DNA of 64,000 bases from G965197405 sp965197405 (GTDB lineage Bacteria; Chloroflexota; Dehalococcoidia; Lucifugimonadales; JAGWBF01), in the NCBI GenBank assembly GCA_965197405.1, contig OZ240206.1, positions 620,001 to 684,000 on the forward strand, written 5' to 3'. The notes beneath the pieces are model-generated. The model saw only the letters and a program-made list of their open reading frames with translations, did not search any database and was not told where the DNA came from. The position numbers were made by a program, and so were the translations under genes. The number at the start of each line of letters is the position of its first letter. Within the stretch, counting starts at the first letter, position 1. Positions 34,932 to 43,190 of the stretch are shown one piece after another.

Positions 34932-36800
34932 GTGAGTAGTCTAGCGGGGCGCGCCAAGCCGGTCTCCCAGGAGGAGATTCACAGGGAAAGTATGGACCTT
35001 GCCCGAAGCTCCAGGAGCATCATCCCCTACATGGAGGGTGAGATAGCGAGCCTGGAGGATGAGATAAAGGCTTTCCGGGCGGGAGAGAGGGAGGCCACCC
35101 AGTTCATGCCCTTCAGGCTCCGCCAGGGGGTTTACGGCCAGCGCCAAGCCGACGCTCAGATGATACGGGTGAAGATACCCGGCGGGATTCTCACTCCCGA
35201 GTACCTCGAGACACTGGGGCAGATGGCGGATAAATACGTGCCCCTGAAGAAGGGCCACGTCACCACGCGCGAGAACATCCAGTTCCACCACGTCAATCTG
35301 GAGGAGTGCCCCGAAGCCCTGCGCATGATAGGCGAGGAAGGGCTCTCGACGCGCGAGGCCTGCGGCAACACGGTGCGCAACGTGGTAGGCTCGGCGACGG
35401 CGGGGGTATGCTACGATGAGCTGTTTGACGTCACTCCCTATCTCGCGGCCTACGTGCGGTTCGCCGTCCGTCACCCTCTGACGCAGAATTTCCCTCGAAA
35501 GTTCAAGACCTCCTTCACCGGCTGCGTGGACCACGACACCGTCGCTTCCGCCGTACACGACCTCTCCTACATAGCCCAGGTCAGGGAGGAGGATGGGGTC
35601 CAGGTGCGGGGCTTCAAGGTAATGGTGGGCGGAGCCACGTCAATCATGCCCCGTCTGGGCAAAGTGCTCTACGACTTCGTACCCGAGGAGGACTACCTGC
35701 GGGTGGCGGAGGCTATATGGAGCGTCTTCCAGAAGGCGGATACGCTGCGGAAGAACCGCATGATGGCCCGCATCAAGGTGCTCATAGACCGCATCGGTTT
35801 CGACGCCTTCAAGGAGCTTGTGGAAGAGGAGCTGAAGGGCATAGGCCCCATTGACCCCAGGCCTCTTATGAACGTGGAGGAGATTTACAGGGAGGAGCCT
35901 CCCCGGCTCCCCGCCGTCAGCTCCAACGGCCATGAGCCTCCGCATGAGTCTCCGGAAGAGTTCCTCGACTGGAGGCGCACCAACGCGGTGGAGCAGAAGC
36001 AAGCCGGCTATTACGTTGTGCACGTGAAATTGCCCCTGGGCGACATCTACGTCCACCAGTTCCCCGTTCTGGCCGACATCGTGCGCAAGTACACGGGGGG
36101 CGGCGCCCGCACCACCCAGGAGCAGAACCTGGCCCTGCGCTGGGTGCCCGAGGGCTATCTATTCGACGTGTGGAAGGCTCTCAAGGAAATCGGTCTGATG
36201 GAAGATGAGGCCCACACCATCACCGACGTGGTGTCCTGTCCCGGCACCGATAGCTGCAAGCTGGGCATCACCTCATCTATGGGCCTGGGACGCGCCATAA
36301 AGGAGGAGCTAGCCTCTTTGAATGGAAACGGGAACGGCCTGCTGGAGGACCCCCTGGTGAAGAAGATGCACATAAAGATGAGCGGGTGTCCCAACGGGTG
36401 CGGCCTGCACCACATCGCCAACATAGGCTTCCACGGCGCCGCCATGAAGGGGCCGAGCGGGGTGCAAGTCCCCGCCTACGAGATGTTTCTGGGCGGGAAC
36501 TACGGCGGCAAAAGTCATGAAGACACCCGCTTCGGCCAGAGGTTGCCGGGGGTGAAGGTCCCCGCCAAGCGAGTCCCCGAGGTGATAAAGGACATAGCCG
36601 GCTTCTACAAGGAAAATCGCCTGGACGGCGAAGAGTTCAACCCGTTCCTGGACAGGGTGGGCCTCAAGCCCATCGAGGAGATTGCCAGCCGGTATAAAGA
36701 CATCGCCCCTCTGGGACCCGATAGCCAGGACCTGTACGTTGACTGGGAGAAGTCCGGCCTGTACAAGCTGGAGCGCGGCGAGGGAGAATGCGCCGTCTAG
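34932..36800 (+). CDS. Siroheme/[4Fe-4S] ferredoxin-type nitrite or sulfite reductase
   Basis: About 622 aa, catalysing six-electron reduction of nitrite or sulfite in the cytoplasm. Two ferredoxin-like half domains are seen (LRQGVYGQRQADAQMIRVK; HVTTRENIQFHH). The cluster and siroheme cysteines are in VSCPGTDSCKLG (about 435 and 441) and MSGCPNGCG (about 485 and 489). Start is the GTG at 34932 five bases after AGGAGG; the overlapping ATG at 34930 is followed directly by TGA. Nitrite versus sulfite cannot be decided by motif. The following small gene may be an accessory. Confidence 0.9.
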   Translation: MSSLAGRAKPVSQEEIHRESMDLARSSRSIIPYMEGEIASLEDEIKAFRAGEREATQFMPFRLRQGVYGQRQADAQMIRVKIPGGILTPEYLETLGQMADKYVPLKKGHVTTRENIQFHHVNLEECPEALRMIGEEGLSTREACGNTVRNVVGSATAGVCYDELFDVTPYLAAYVRFAVRHPLTQNFPRKFKTSFTGCVDHDTVASAVHDLSYIAQVREEDGVQVRGFKVMVGGATSIMPRLGKVLYDFVPEEDYLRVAEAIWSVFQKADTLRKNRMMARIKVLIDRIGFDAFKELVEEELKGIGPIDPRPLMNVEEIYREEPPRLPAVSSNGHEPPHESPEEFLDWRRTNAVEQKQAGYYVVHVKLPLGDIYVHQFPVLADIVRKYTGGGARTTQEQNLALRWVPEGYLFDVWKALKEIGLMEDEAHTITDVVSCPGTDSCKLGITSSMGLGRAIKEELASLNGNGNGLLEDPLVKKMHIKMSGCPNGCGLHHIANIGFHGAAMKGPSGVQVPAYEMFLGGNYGGKSHEDTRFGQRLPGVKVPAKRVPEVIKDIAGFYKENRLDGEEFNPFLDRVGLKPIEEIASRYKDIAPLGPDSQDLYVDWEKSGLYKLERGEGECAV

Positions 36801-36813
36801 CCTGTGAGTCACT

Positions 36814-37182
36814 ATGTCTGTGAGTCGCAAGAGGGCCCTGGAGTACGCCGATGAGGTCATATCCGTACCCAGGGCCCATGTACGTGTAACGCTGCACCAG
36901 GGGAAAGGCGGGGTAACTCTGCTCCACGAGGGCAGGAAGGCCCTCACCAGATGCTACATAAACCGCTCGGGCATGAGGGCCGCCCACTTCATGGCCGAAG
37001 CGCTGGGCGTGGAAGTGCCGCATCTGGGTGAGTCCGTGGAGGCCAGGGTGTCCACCGGGGTCCTCTGGAGGGCCATATCCATATCGTGCCTGGACTTGCG
37101 CAAGAAGGAGTCCCTGGCCCTCCTTGAGCGGTTGCTGGAGGAGGCCAGTATGCAGAGGGGCTCGGGCAGCGACAGTCTGTAG
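36814..37182 (+). CDS. Protein of unknown function downstream of the siroheme reductase
   Basis: 122 aa, 13 bases after the reductase stop, so very likely in its operon. It is soluble, with two Cys (TRCYINRSG; SISCLDLRKK). The first half, VRVTLHQGKGGVTLLHEGRK, is beta-rich; the C-terminus is a charged helix (LRKKESLALLERLLEEAS). No family recognised. Codon use resembles the reductase. Confidence 0.65.
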   Translation: MSVSRKRALEYADEVISVPRAHVRVTLHQGKGGVTLLHEGRKALTRCYINRSGMRAAHFMAEALGVEVPHLGESVEARVSTGVLWRAISISCLDLRKKESLALLERLLEEASMQRGSGSDSL

Positions 37183-37191
37183 GGCGCGGCC

Positions 37192-37390
37192 CTAGAGGCT
37201 GTTTCCCAAGGTGTCGCCTTGGGCCTCCTCTCCCTTGACGGGAGAGGATTGAGGTGAGGGTGATGAGCGTTGCGTCAAGAGCACGACGCCTGAGAGAACA
37301 ATCAACTCCCCCTCATCCCCCATTCAAGCTGGGGGCAGGCTCTGACCTTCTCCCACCAGGGGAGAAGGCACTTTGGAAACGCCCTCTTAG
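37192..37390. repeat. Paired-hairpin repeat R1, copy d
   Basis: Longest full R1 copy, filling the gap between two convergent genes. Ends CTGTTTCCC and, inverted, GGGCGTTTCC. Both CTCTCCC and CTTCTCCC hairpins are present, and the centre shares a GCGTCAAGAGCACGACGCC block with copy c. Confidence 0.75.
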
Positions 37391-37398
37391 GCCTTTGC

Positions 37399-37803
37399 CT
37401 AGCCCCTGAGCCAGCGCTTGAACCTGTGCCAGATGGGGGGGCTGTCCTCAATGACGCGGCCCCTCCAGCGCTTCTCGTGGTAAGAAGAGGAGCCGGACCG
37501 TACAAAGAAGAGGGCATAGGCGACAACGAAGAGCACCAGCCCCGCTACGACGAGGGGCACCACTATGCCACCGCCCACAATGACGCTCATGATCAGGGCC
37601 AGGAGCAGCAACCCAAGGCTGCCCAGCATCAGCTTGCCGGCTGAAATCTTCAGCCCTCGCCCGCGGGAAAGGCGACGCAGCAGGCTGGGAGAACCGCCGG
37701 AGGCCCTGGACTCATTTTTTTGAGCACCTGTCCTGTCCTGGGGCATCACCTCTTCGGCGCGCTTGAGGATTTCTTCAATCTCTTTCATATATTTGTCCGA
37801 CAT
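37399..37803 (-). CDS. Small protein with two membrane segments, unknown function
   Basis: About 134 aa: an acidic N-terminal helix (YMKEIEEILKRAEEVM), a basic linker (LLRRLSRGRGLKIS), two adjacent membrane helices (LMLGSLGLLLLALIMSVIVG; VVPLVVAGLVLFVVAYALFF) and a basic C-terminal tail. The start MSDKYMKE at 37803 is supported by GTGGGAGGCGCC; an in-frame ATG at 37845 is less likely. No family assigned. Confidence 0.65.
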   Translation of the reverse strand: MSDKYMKEIEEILKRAEEVMPQDRTGAQKNESRASGGSPSLLRRLSRGRGLKISAGKLMLGSLGLLLLALIMSVIVGGGIVVPLVVAGLVLFVVAYALFFVRSGSSSYHEKRWRGRVIEDSPPIWHRFKRWLRG

Positions 37804-37883
37804 GGCGCCTCCCACTGGAACCTCTGCCTTCTTAAAAGTTAGCATGAATGTTGGGGTAAGTCAAAGGTTTGGCCCAACCTGTC

Positions 37884-38040
37884 AAGGCCCTTCAATTGTC
37901 ACCCCGAGCGGAGCGAGGGGTCTAATGTCCTTGCCTTCTTAGGCGTGCTGCTATCCAAGCATTTCAGATTCCTCGCTGCGCTCGGAATGACACGCGGCGG
38001 GGACCTGTATTCACCTGGCGTCGAGAATTGAAAGACCCTG
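37884..38040. repeat. MITE-like element, copy 7 (intact counterpart of the IS-bearing copy)
   Basis: 157 bp, inverted ends AAGGCCCTTCAATTGTC and CAGGGTCTTTCAATTCTC. Flanked by the direct repeat CCCAACCTGTC (37873-37883 and 38041-38051). Apart from a few substitutions it equals copy 2 without its insertion sequence, including the TTAGGCG target. The right flanking repeat runs to the rarA stop. Confidence 0.9.
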
Positions 38041-38049
38041 CCCAACCTG

Positions 38050-39366
38050 TCATTCGCCCCACAGCCTCTTTGTTCGCTCCGCCGCCTCCTTCTCGCGGCC
38101 TTCTTCCGAGGGATGGTAGTAGCGGCGGCCCTTCAACACAGTGGGCAGATACTCCTGAAGGACGAAGTGGCCGTCGTAGTCGTGGGCGTACTTGTAGGAC
38201 TTGCCATAGCCCATTCGCTCCATAAGTCCGGTGACGGCATTGCGAAGGTGCATGGGCACCGGCTCGTTGCGGCTCTTGCGCACATCCTCCATAGCCCGGT
38301 TCAGCGCAGCGTAGGCGGAGTTGCTCTTGGGCGCGGTAGCCAGGTATACGGTGGCCTCGGCCAGGGGGATTCTCCCCTCGGGCATACCGATGAAGTGCAC
38401 CGCCTGCTGGGCTGCCACCGCCAGGGACAGGGCCGCCGGCTCCGCGAGGCCGATGTCCTCCGCCGCCAGTATCACCAGCCTTCTCGCGATGAAGAGGGGG
38501 TCCTCCCCCGCCTCGATCATCCGGCCCAGCCAGTAGAGGGCCGCGTCGGGGGAGGAGCCTCGCACCGATTTGATGAAGGCCGAGATAGTGTCATAGTGTT
38601 GTTCGCCCGCCTTATCGTAGAGGATGGCGCGCTTTTGAAGGGCATCCTCGATGGTCTCCAGGTCTACGCGCCTGGTCCCGTCATCGTCGGGCGCGGTGGC
38701 ATAAGCGGCGGTTTCCAGCCCGTTGAGCGCCACACGAGCGTCCCCGTTGGCGATGTTCACCAGGTGCCCCATTGCCCCGGGGTCAAGGGCCACCCCCAGA
38801 TCGCCCAGCCCTCTATCGTCGTCTACAGCCGACTGGATAATGGTCTGCACCTGCTCCTCGGTGAGCTGTTGCAGGGTGAAGACGTGGCAACGAGAGAGAA
38901 GGGGAGCTATTACCTCGAAGGACGGGTTCTCGGTAGTGGCGCCGACAAGGGTAAACGTGCCGGCCTCTACGTGGGGCAGGATTACGTCTTGCTGGGCCTT
39001 GTTGAAGCGGTGAATCTCGTCCACGAAGAGGATGGTCCGCTGGCCGTACAGGGCGCGCCGTTCCCTGGACTGGTCCACCACACGGCGCAGGTCGGCCACT
39101 CCGGCGGCGACGGCGCTGATAGTCTCAAAATGAGAGTTGGTGACTCCGGCGATGAGGTGTGCCAGGGTTGTCTTGCCGCTGCCGGGGGGGCCCCAGAGGA
39201 TGAGAGATGGCATCTTGTCGGCTTCTATGGCGCGCCGGAGCACCTTTCCAGGCCCCACGACGTGCTCCTGGCCCACGAACTCGTCGAAGCTCCGGGGCCT
39301 CATCCTGGCTGCCAGGGGGGCCTCCTTCTCCTGCTGCGACCTGCGCGCATGTTCGAAAAGCTCCAC
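38050..39366 (-). CDS. rarA: Replication-associated recombination protein A (RarA/MgsA)
   Basis: About 438-aa AAA+ ATPase of the clamp-loader clade acting at stalled forks. It shows RPRSFDEFVGQEHVVG, Walker A LWGPPGSGKTTL, Walker B ILFVDEIHRFNKAQQD, sensor GATTENPSFEV and the C-terminal RarA domain SAFIKSVRGSSPDAALYWL. The frame is open for 74 codons further upstream, but a GTG at 39366 right after GAGGAGG begins the conserved protein; the extension has no homologous look. Confidence 0.95.
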   Translation of the reverse strand: MELFEHARRSQQEKEAPLAARMRPRSFDEFVGQEHVVGPGKVLRRAIEADKMPSLILWGPPGSGKTTLAHLIAGVTNSHFETISAVAAGVADLRRVVDQSRERRALYGQRTILFVDEIHRFNKAQQDVILPHVEAGTFTLVGATTENPSFEVIAPLLSRCHVFTLQQLTEEQVQTIIQSAVDDDRGLGDLGVALDPGAMGHLVNIANGDARVALNGLETAAYATAPDDDGTRRVDLETIEDALQKRAILYDKAGEQHYDTISAFIKSVRGSSPDAALYWLGRMIEAGEDPLFIARRLVILAAEDIGLAEPAALSLAVAAQQAVHFIGMPEGRIPLAEATVYLATAPKSNSAYAALNRAMEDVRKSRNEPVPMHLRNAVTGLMERMGYGKSYKYAHDYDGHFVLQEYLPTVLKGRRYYHPSEEGREKEAAERTKRLWGE

Positions 39367-39484
39367 GAAGTCACCTCCTCGTATACAGCTACAGTTTACA
39401 CCAGGGACTTCTTCGTTGTCAGTGAACCTGACTTGTGGTATTGTTCTGAAATGGAGCGCCGTCCTGCACCATGAGACCCTCGCG

Positions 39485-40198
39485 ATGCGGCCCGTGAACA
39501 GTACCGAGAAGCGCGAGCTAAGCCCCGTTCCCTGGAAGACCACCGACGTGGCCCTGGGGATAGGCATGGTCGTTGCCGGCCTTGCCATTCTGATGATTAT
39601 CTACGGGGTCATAGGCGCAGACTCCAGGTCGGCCCTGGGCCTGATTATAATCGGCGGGGTGCTATACGGGACGATGCTCTTCGCCTGTTGGGTTATCGGC
39701 CCGGTGAAGCACGGCGTATCCCTGGGGAGCCTGGGCCTGAAGCTCCCCGCCTCCGGGAGCTACCTCCGGCTCCTGCTGCCGTCGCTGTTCGTCCTGGGAG
39801 CGAACGTGGTCGTGGTTGTCCTTTACGCCGGCGTGCTATCCCTCCTGGGGTTGGAAGACTTTCAGCCGCGTTCTCAGGTCGAAGGCATCATACTCGAGGG
39901 GCCAGCAGTAATTGGAAGTCTCGCCCTGGTGGTGCTGTGGGGGCCTCTGGCCGAGGAGGTCTTTTTCAGAGGGTTCGTTTTTCCCGGGCTTAAAGGCTGG
40001 ATAGGGGGTGTTGGCGCTGCCGCCGTAAGCTCCCTCCTCTTCGCCCTGGTCCACTTCGACTTGAGGGTGATGATACCATTCTTCGTGATTGGGCTGCTCC
40101 TGGCCTGGCTGTACCACAGGACAGGCTCCCTGTGGAGCTGCCTCGTAGCCCACGCAGCCTGGAACGCCATGGTCCTTTCCCTCAGCCTCGGGGTCTAG
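39485..40198 (+). CDS. CPBP-family intramembrane metalloprotease
   Basis: About 237 aa with seven or so hydrophobic helices. The three CPBP (Abi/Rce1-like) motifs are seen: GPLAEEVFFRGFVFP (Glu-Glu and Arg), LLFALVHFDLR (His) and VAHAAWNAMV (His and Asn). Members are membrane proteases or bacteriocin-immunity proteins. The start at 39485 is the first ATG before the first helix; the frame is open back to 39137 through the rarA antisense. Divergent from rarA. Confidence 0.85.
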   Translation: MRPVNSTEKRELSPVPWKTTDVALGIGMVVAGLAILMIIYGVIGADSRSALGLIIIGGVLYGTMLFACWVIGPVKHGVSLGSLGLKLPASGSYLRLLLPSLFVLGANVVVVVLYAGVLSLLGLEDFQPRSQVEGIILEGPAVIGSLALVVLWGPLAEEVFFRGFVFPGLKGWIGGVGAAAVSSLLFALVHFDLRVMIPFFVIGLLLAWLYHRTGSLWSCLVAHAAWNAMVLSLSLGV

Positions 40199-40325
40199 GT
40201 AAATAAGACATATGTGGTATACTGTTACGAAGCCGTTTCCCCATGAGATTCATGGGGCAGGCTGGGATGGATGGCGGCCTCAACGTATTACAAGATGTGC
40301 TGCAAGGCCTCCACTCTGGAGATTG

Positions 40326-40519
40326 AGGGCCTTTTGATTCTCGACGCCAGGTGAATACAGGCCACTGACCCGTGTCATTCCGAACGGAGCGAAGCGGAGT
40401 GAGGAATCTAAAATGGCTCCTGACGAAAACCGGAATCAAGCCGTACAGACCGGAACAAGACCGCAGTCAGCCAGGATTTTAGACCCCTCGCTTCGCTCGG
40501 GGTGACAATCGAAAGACCC
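40326..40519. repeat. MITE-like element, copy 8, at the trpA translation start
   Basis: About 194 bp, ends AGGGCCTTTTGATTCTC and GGTCTTTCGATTGTC (inverted). The direct repeat TGGAGATTGA lies at 40317-40326 and 40524-40533; the right copy contains the trpA ribosome-binding region. With 40199-40325 (no gene seen) it fills the gap before trpA. Confidence 0.8.
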
Positions 40520-40529
40520 ACCGTGGAGA

Positions 40530-41393
40530 TTGAAGGACGTGACCCAGGACAGGCTTGCCGAAAAGTTCAGGCGGATTGAAGCCGAGGGCGGGACGGGGCT
40601 TATTCTCTTCCTCACCGCCGGCTTCCCGGACATGGACGCTACCCTGGAGCTTGTGCCAGCGCTGGCCCAGGCAGGGGCCGACTGCATAGAGCTGGGCGTG
40701 CCCTTCAGCGACCCCCTGGCAGACGGCCCCATAATCCAGGCCTCCAGCTTCCACGCCCTCAAGAACGAGGTGACGCTGGATAGCTGCATCAGGCTGGTGA
40801 GCAAGCTGCGAAGCCGGGTCCCGGACACACCTCTGATACTGATGGGTTACTATAATCCCATTCTTAGCTATGGCCTGCCCAGGTTCGCCCAGGAGGCCCA
40901 TCTCGCGGGGGTGGACGGCGTGATCGTGGCCGACCTGCCCCCCGACGAGTCCGGCCTGCTCATGGAGGAGTGCAGGCCCCTGGGCATCCACGTGATACCC
41001 CTGCTGGCCCCCACCAGCACCGACCTGCGCATCGAGAAGGCATGCCGTACTGCGTCGGGCTTCGTTTACTGCGTCAGCCTGACCGGTGTCACCGGGGCGA
41101 GGGACGAGATACCCCCTGGCGTCTCCAGGTTCGTGGAGCGGGTCCGTATGCGTACCCGTCTGCCCCTGGCGGTGGGCTTTGGCATATCTCGCAGGGAGCA
41201 CGTGGACTCTATAGGCAAACATGCCCAGGCCGCCGTGGTGGGCAGCGCTCTCATAAAGGTAATCATGGACTCGCCCCGTGAAGAGCTGGTAGAAAAGGCG
41301 CGACAGTATGTGCTGGAGCTAAGCGGCGCCATTCCTTCTATCCAAGGAGAACGAGGCAGGGGAGAACCAGGCAAAGGAGAATCGAGACGATGA
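40530..41393 (+). CDS. trpA: Tryptophan synthase alpha subunit
   Basis: About 284-287 aa TIM barrel converting indole-3-glycerol phosphate to indole. The catalytic Glu and Asp lie in CIELGVPFSDPLADGP; GVDGVIVADLPPDE, VTGARDEIP and VGFGISRREHV bind the phosphate. The start is either TTG 40530 or GTG 40539; both lie inside or next to the direct repeat made by the element upstream. trpB and the other trp genes are not in the window. The stop overlaps the aroH ATG (ATGA). Confidence 0.95.
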   Translation: MKDVTQDRLAEKFRRIEAEGGTGLILFLTAGFPDMDATLELVPALAQAGADCIELGVPFSDPLADGPIIQASSFHALKNEVTLDSCIRLVSKLRSRVPDTPLILMGYYNPILSYGLPRFAQEAHLAGVDGVIVADLPPDESGLLMEECRPLGIHVIPLLAPTSTDLRIEKACRTASGFVYCVSLTGVTGARDEIPPGVSRFVERVRMRTRLPLAVGFGISRREHVDSIGKHAQAAVVGSALIKVIMDSPREELVEKARQYVLELSGAIPSIQGERGRGEPGKGESRR

Positions 41394-41758
41394 CGGTATG
41401 TCGGGGTATACGTGGCGCTACTACCGTCGAGGACAATACTAAAGAGGCTATCTTCGCCGCCACGGAAGAGCTTTTCAACAAAATCGTAGAGGCGAACCAT
41501 ATCGAGGAGTCCCAGGTAGCCTCGGTGTTCTTCACCACTACCCAGGACCTCAACGCCGCCTTTCCCGCCACAGCCGTCCGGAAAATAGGCTGGACCCATA
41601 CAGCCCTGCTGTGCGGCCACGAGATGGCCGTGCCGGGCAGCCTGCCCGGGTGCATCCGTATACTCATACTGGTGAATACCGACAAAGCGCCTCAAGACCT
41701 GGTGAACGTATATCTGAGAGGCGCCGTGAACCTCCGGTCGGATAGCACGGAACCGTGA
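41390..41758 (+). CDS. aroH: Chorismate mutase, AroH type
   Basis: 122-aa trimeric monofunctional chorismate mutase (chorismate to prephenate). It shows RGIRGATTVEDNTKEAIFAA with the active-site Arg, and later CIRILILVNTDKAPQDLVNVYLRGAV. Translationally coupled to trpA and followed by aroF, forming an aromatic amino-acid unit. Confidence 0.93.
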   Translation: MTVCRGIRGATTVEDNTKEAIFAATEELFNKIVEANHIEESQVASVFFTTTQDLNAAFPATAVRKIGWTHTALLCGHEMAVPGSLPGCIRILILVNTDKAPQDLVNVYLRGAVNLRSDSTEP

Positions 41759-41890
41759 TGTGCAGCGAAGGAAGAACAAGGAAGGGCCGTGTATCGCCCA
41801 TGCGCCTATTTCCGGCCCTCCGTAGCCCAATTGAACGTCTTTACCCAAGGCTTTTACCTGAACGACTAATCTGAGAAAGGATACCAGGGC

Positions 41891-42919
41891 ATGATCGTAG
41901 TAATGCGAAAGGATAGCACCGACGCGGAATTGGCTGGAGTCCAAGAGCGAATAGAAGGTCATGGCCTGAAGTCCCAGCTGTCGGAAGGGGTAGAGCGCAC
42001 GGTAGTGGGCGTGCTGGGACAGACTTTCCTGGAGTTGAAAGACGAGCTGGCATCGCTGCCGGGCGTCCTGGAAGTGATACCCATCTCCAAGCCCTACAAG
42101 CTCTCCAGCCGGGAGTTCAAGAGCGAGGATACCATCGTCCGGGTGGGCGACGTGACCATCGGCGATGATGAGCTGGTGGTTATGGCAGGCCCCTGTGCCG
42201 TGGAGGATGAGGAGCAGGTGATGTCCAGCGCCCACGTGGTGAAGGCGGCGGGGGCCAAAGTCCTGCGAGGGGGGGCCTTCAAACCTCGTAGCTCTCCCTA
42301 TAGCTTCCGGGGGATGGGAGTACAGGGCTTGCAACTCCTGGCCAGGGCGCGGAAAGAGACGGGCCTTCCCATCGTTACCGAGGTGATGTCCCCCGAGGAT
42401 GTGGGCATGGTAGCCGAGTACGCGGACATTCTTCAGATAGGCACTCGCAACTCGCAGAACTTCAACCTACTGGACGAGGTCGGGAAAATCAGAAAGCCCG
42501 TGTTGCTCAAGCGGGGTTTCGCCGCCTCCTACGAGGAGTGGCTCCTGGCTGCCGAATACATCCTCTCCGGCGGCAACAGCCAGGTAATCCTCTGTGAGCG
42601 GGGTATACGGACCTTCGAGACCGGCACCCGCTTCACCATAGACCTGGCCGCCATCCCCATGATCAAGAGCCTGAGCCACCTGCCCATAATTGCCGACCCC
42701 AGTCATAGCACCGGCAGGGTCCAGCTGGTGACTCCGATGACCCTGGCAGCGGTGGCCGCCGGCGGCCACGGCGTCATCGTAGACGTACATCCCAATCCCG
42801 CCATGGCAAAGTGCGACGGAGCACAGGCCCTTACCTTCGACGGGTTCGAGAAGATGATGACCCAGGTAAAGGCCGTAGCCCAGGCGGTGGGCAAGGTCCC
42901 CGCGGGCACGACCGGCTAG
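41891..42919 (+). CDS. aroF: 3-deoxy-7-phosphoheptulonate (DAHP) synthase, type I-beta with N-terminal regulatory domain
   Basis: 342-aa first enzyme of the shikimate pathway. The N-terminal ferredoxin-like domain (MIVVMRKDSTDAELAGVQER) is the usual allosteric module of this class. The catalytic barrel shows MAGPCAVEDEEQ, GGAFKPRSSPYSFRG, LLKRGFAASYEEW and ADPSHSTGRVQLV, with metal-binding Cys, His and Glu. AAAGGATACCAGGGC precedes the ATG. Confidence 0.96.
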   Translation: MIVVMRKDSTDAELAGVQERIEGHGLKSQLSEGVERTVVGVLGQTFLELKDELASLPGVLEVIPISKPYKLSSREFKSEDTIVRVGDVTIGDDELVVMAGPCAVEDEEQVMSSAHVVKAAGAKVLRGGAFKPRSSPYSFRGMGVQGLQLLARARKETGLPIVTEVMSPEDVGMVAEYADILQIGTRNSQNFNLLDEVGKIRKPVLLKRGFAASYEEWLLAAEYILSGGNSQVILCERGIRTFETGTRFTIDLAAIPMIKSLSHLPIIADPSHSTGRVQLVTPMTLAAVAAGGHGVIVDVHPNPAMAKCDGAQALTFDGFEKMMTQVKAVAQAVGKVPAGTTG

Positions 42920-42924
42920 AGTCA

Positions 42925-43185
42925 TCCCTTCCATCCCACGGCTGAGCACAAGCTCAAAGGCTCACCTGAAAAGCCCCGGGGGAAGAGGGAAAGCCCGGGC
43001 TTTCCGAGCAGGCCGGAGGCCCTTGGAGACCGATGAGGAAGGATGGGGGCTTTCTATGACCGGCATTCCCTGAAACAGCCCCTTCGAACGATAAGGCACA
43101 CAGGGCAGCCCGCGCAAGCCGCCTTGACACCCATAGGACGCCAATTTACGATAGGGACAACATGCAGAAAGGAGACTCAGTCCGC
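42925..43185 (+). promoter_or_regulatory. GC-rich leader region before lysA
   Basis: About 270 bp without a gene. It holds the 14-base palindrome AAAGCCCGGGCTTT (42990s) and a pairing GGGGCT/AGCCCC across roughly 43043-43082. I could not match it to the lysine riboswitch, T-box or another known class. It may be a leader or only a GC-rich gap. Confidence 0.25.
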
Positions 43186-43190
43186 AGAAT

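Noticed and set aside
36931..37182. DsrC-like tail in the small gene after the siroheme reductase
   Set aside because: The C-terminal double-Cys arm of DsrC/TusE is absent and the size and pattern do not fit.
39137..39484. N-terminal extension of the CPBP protease gene
   Set aside because: The extension lies antisense to rarA's conserved start and looks like a shadow; the membrane protein begins at 39485.
39367..39588. 74-codon N-terminal extension of RarA
   Set aside because: No conserved sequence; the GTG at 39366 has an ideal GAGGAGG site and begins the family-like protein.
42920..43190. Lysine riboswitch before lysA
   Set aside because: No match to the conserved core could be found by eye; kept only as an unassigned leader.
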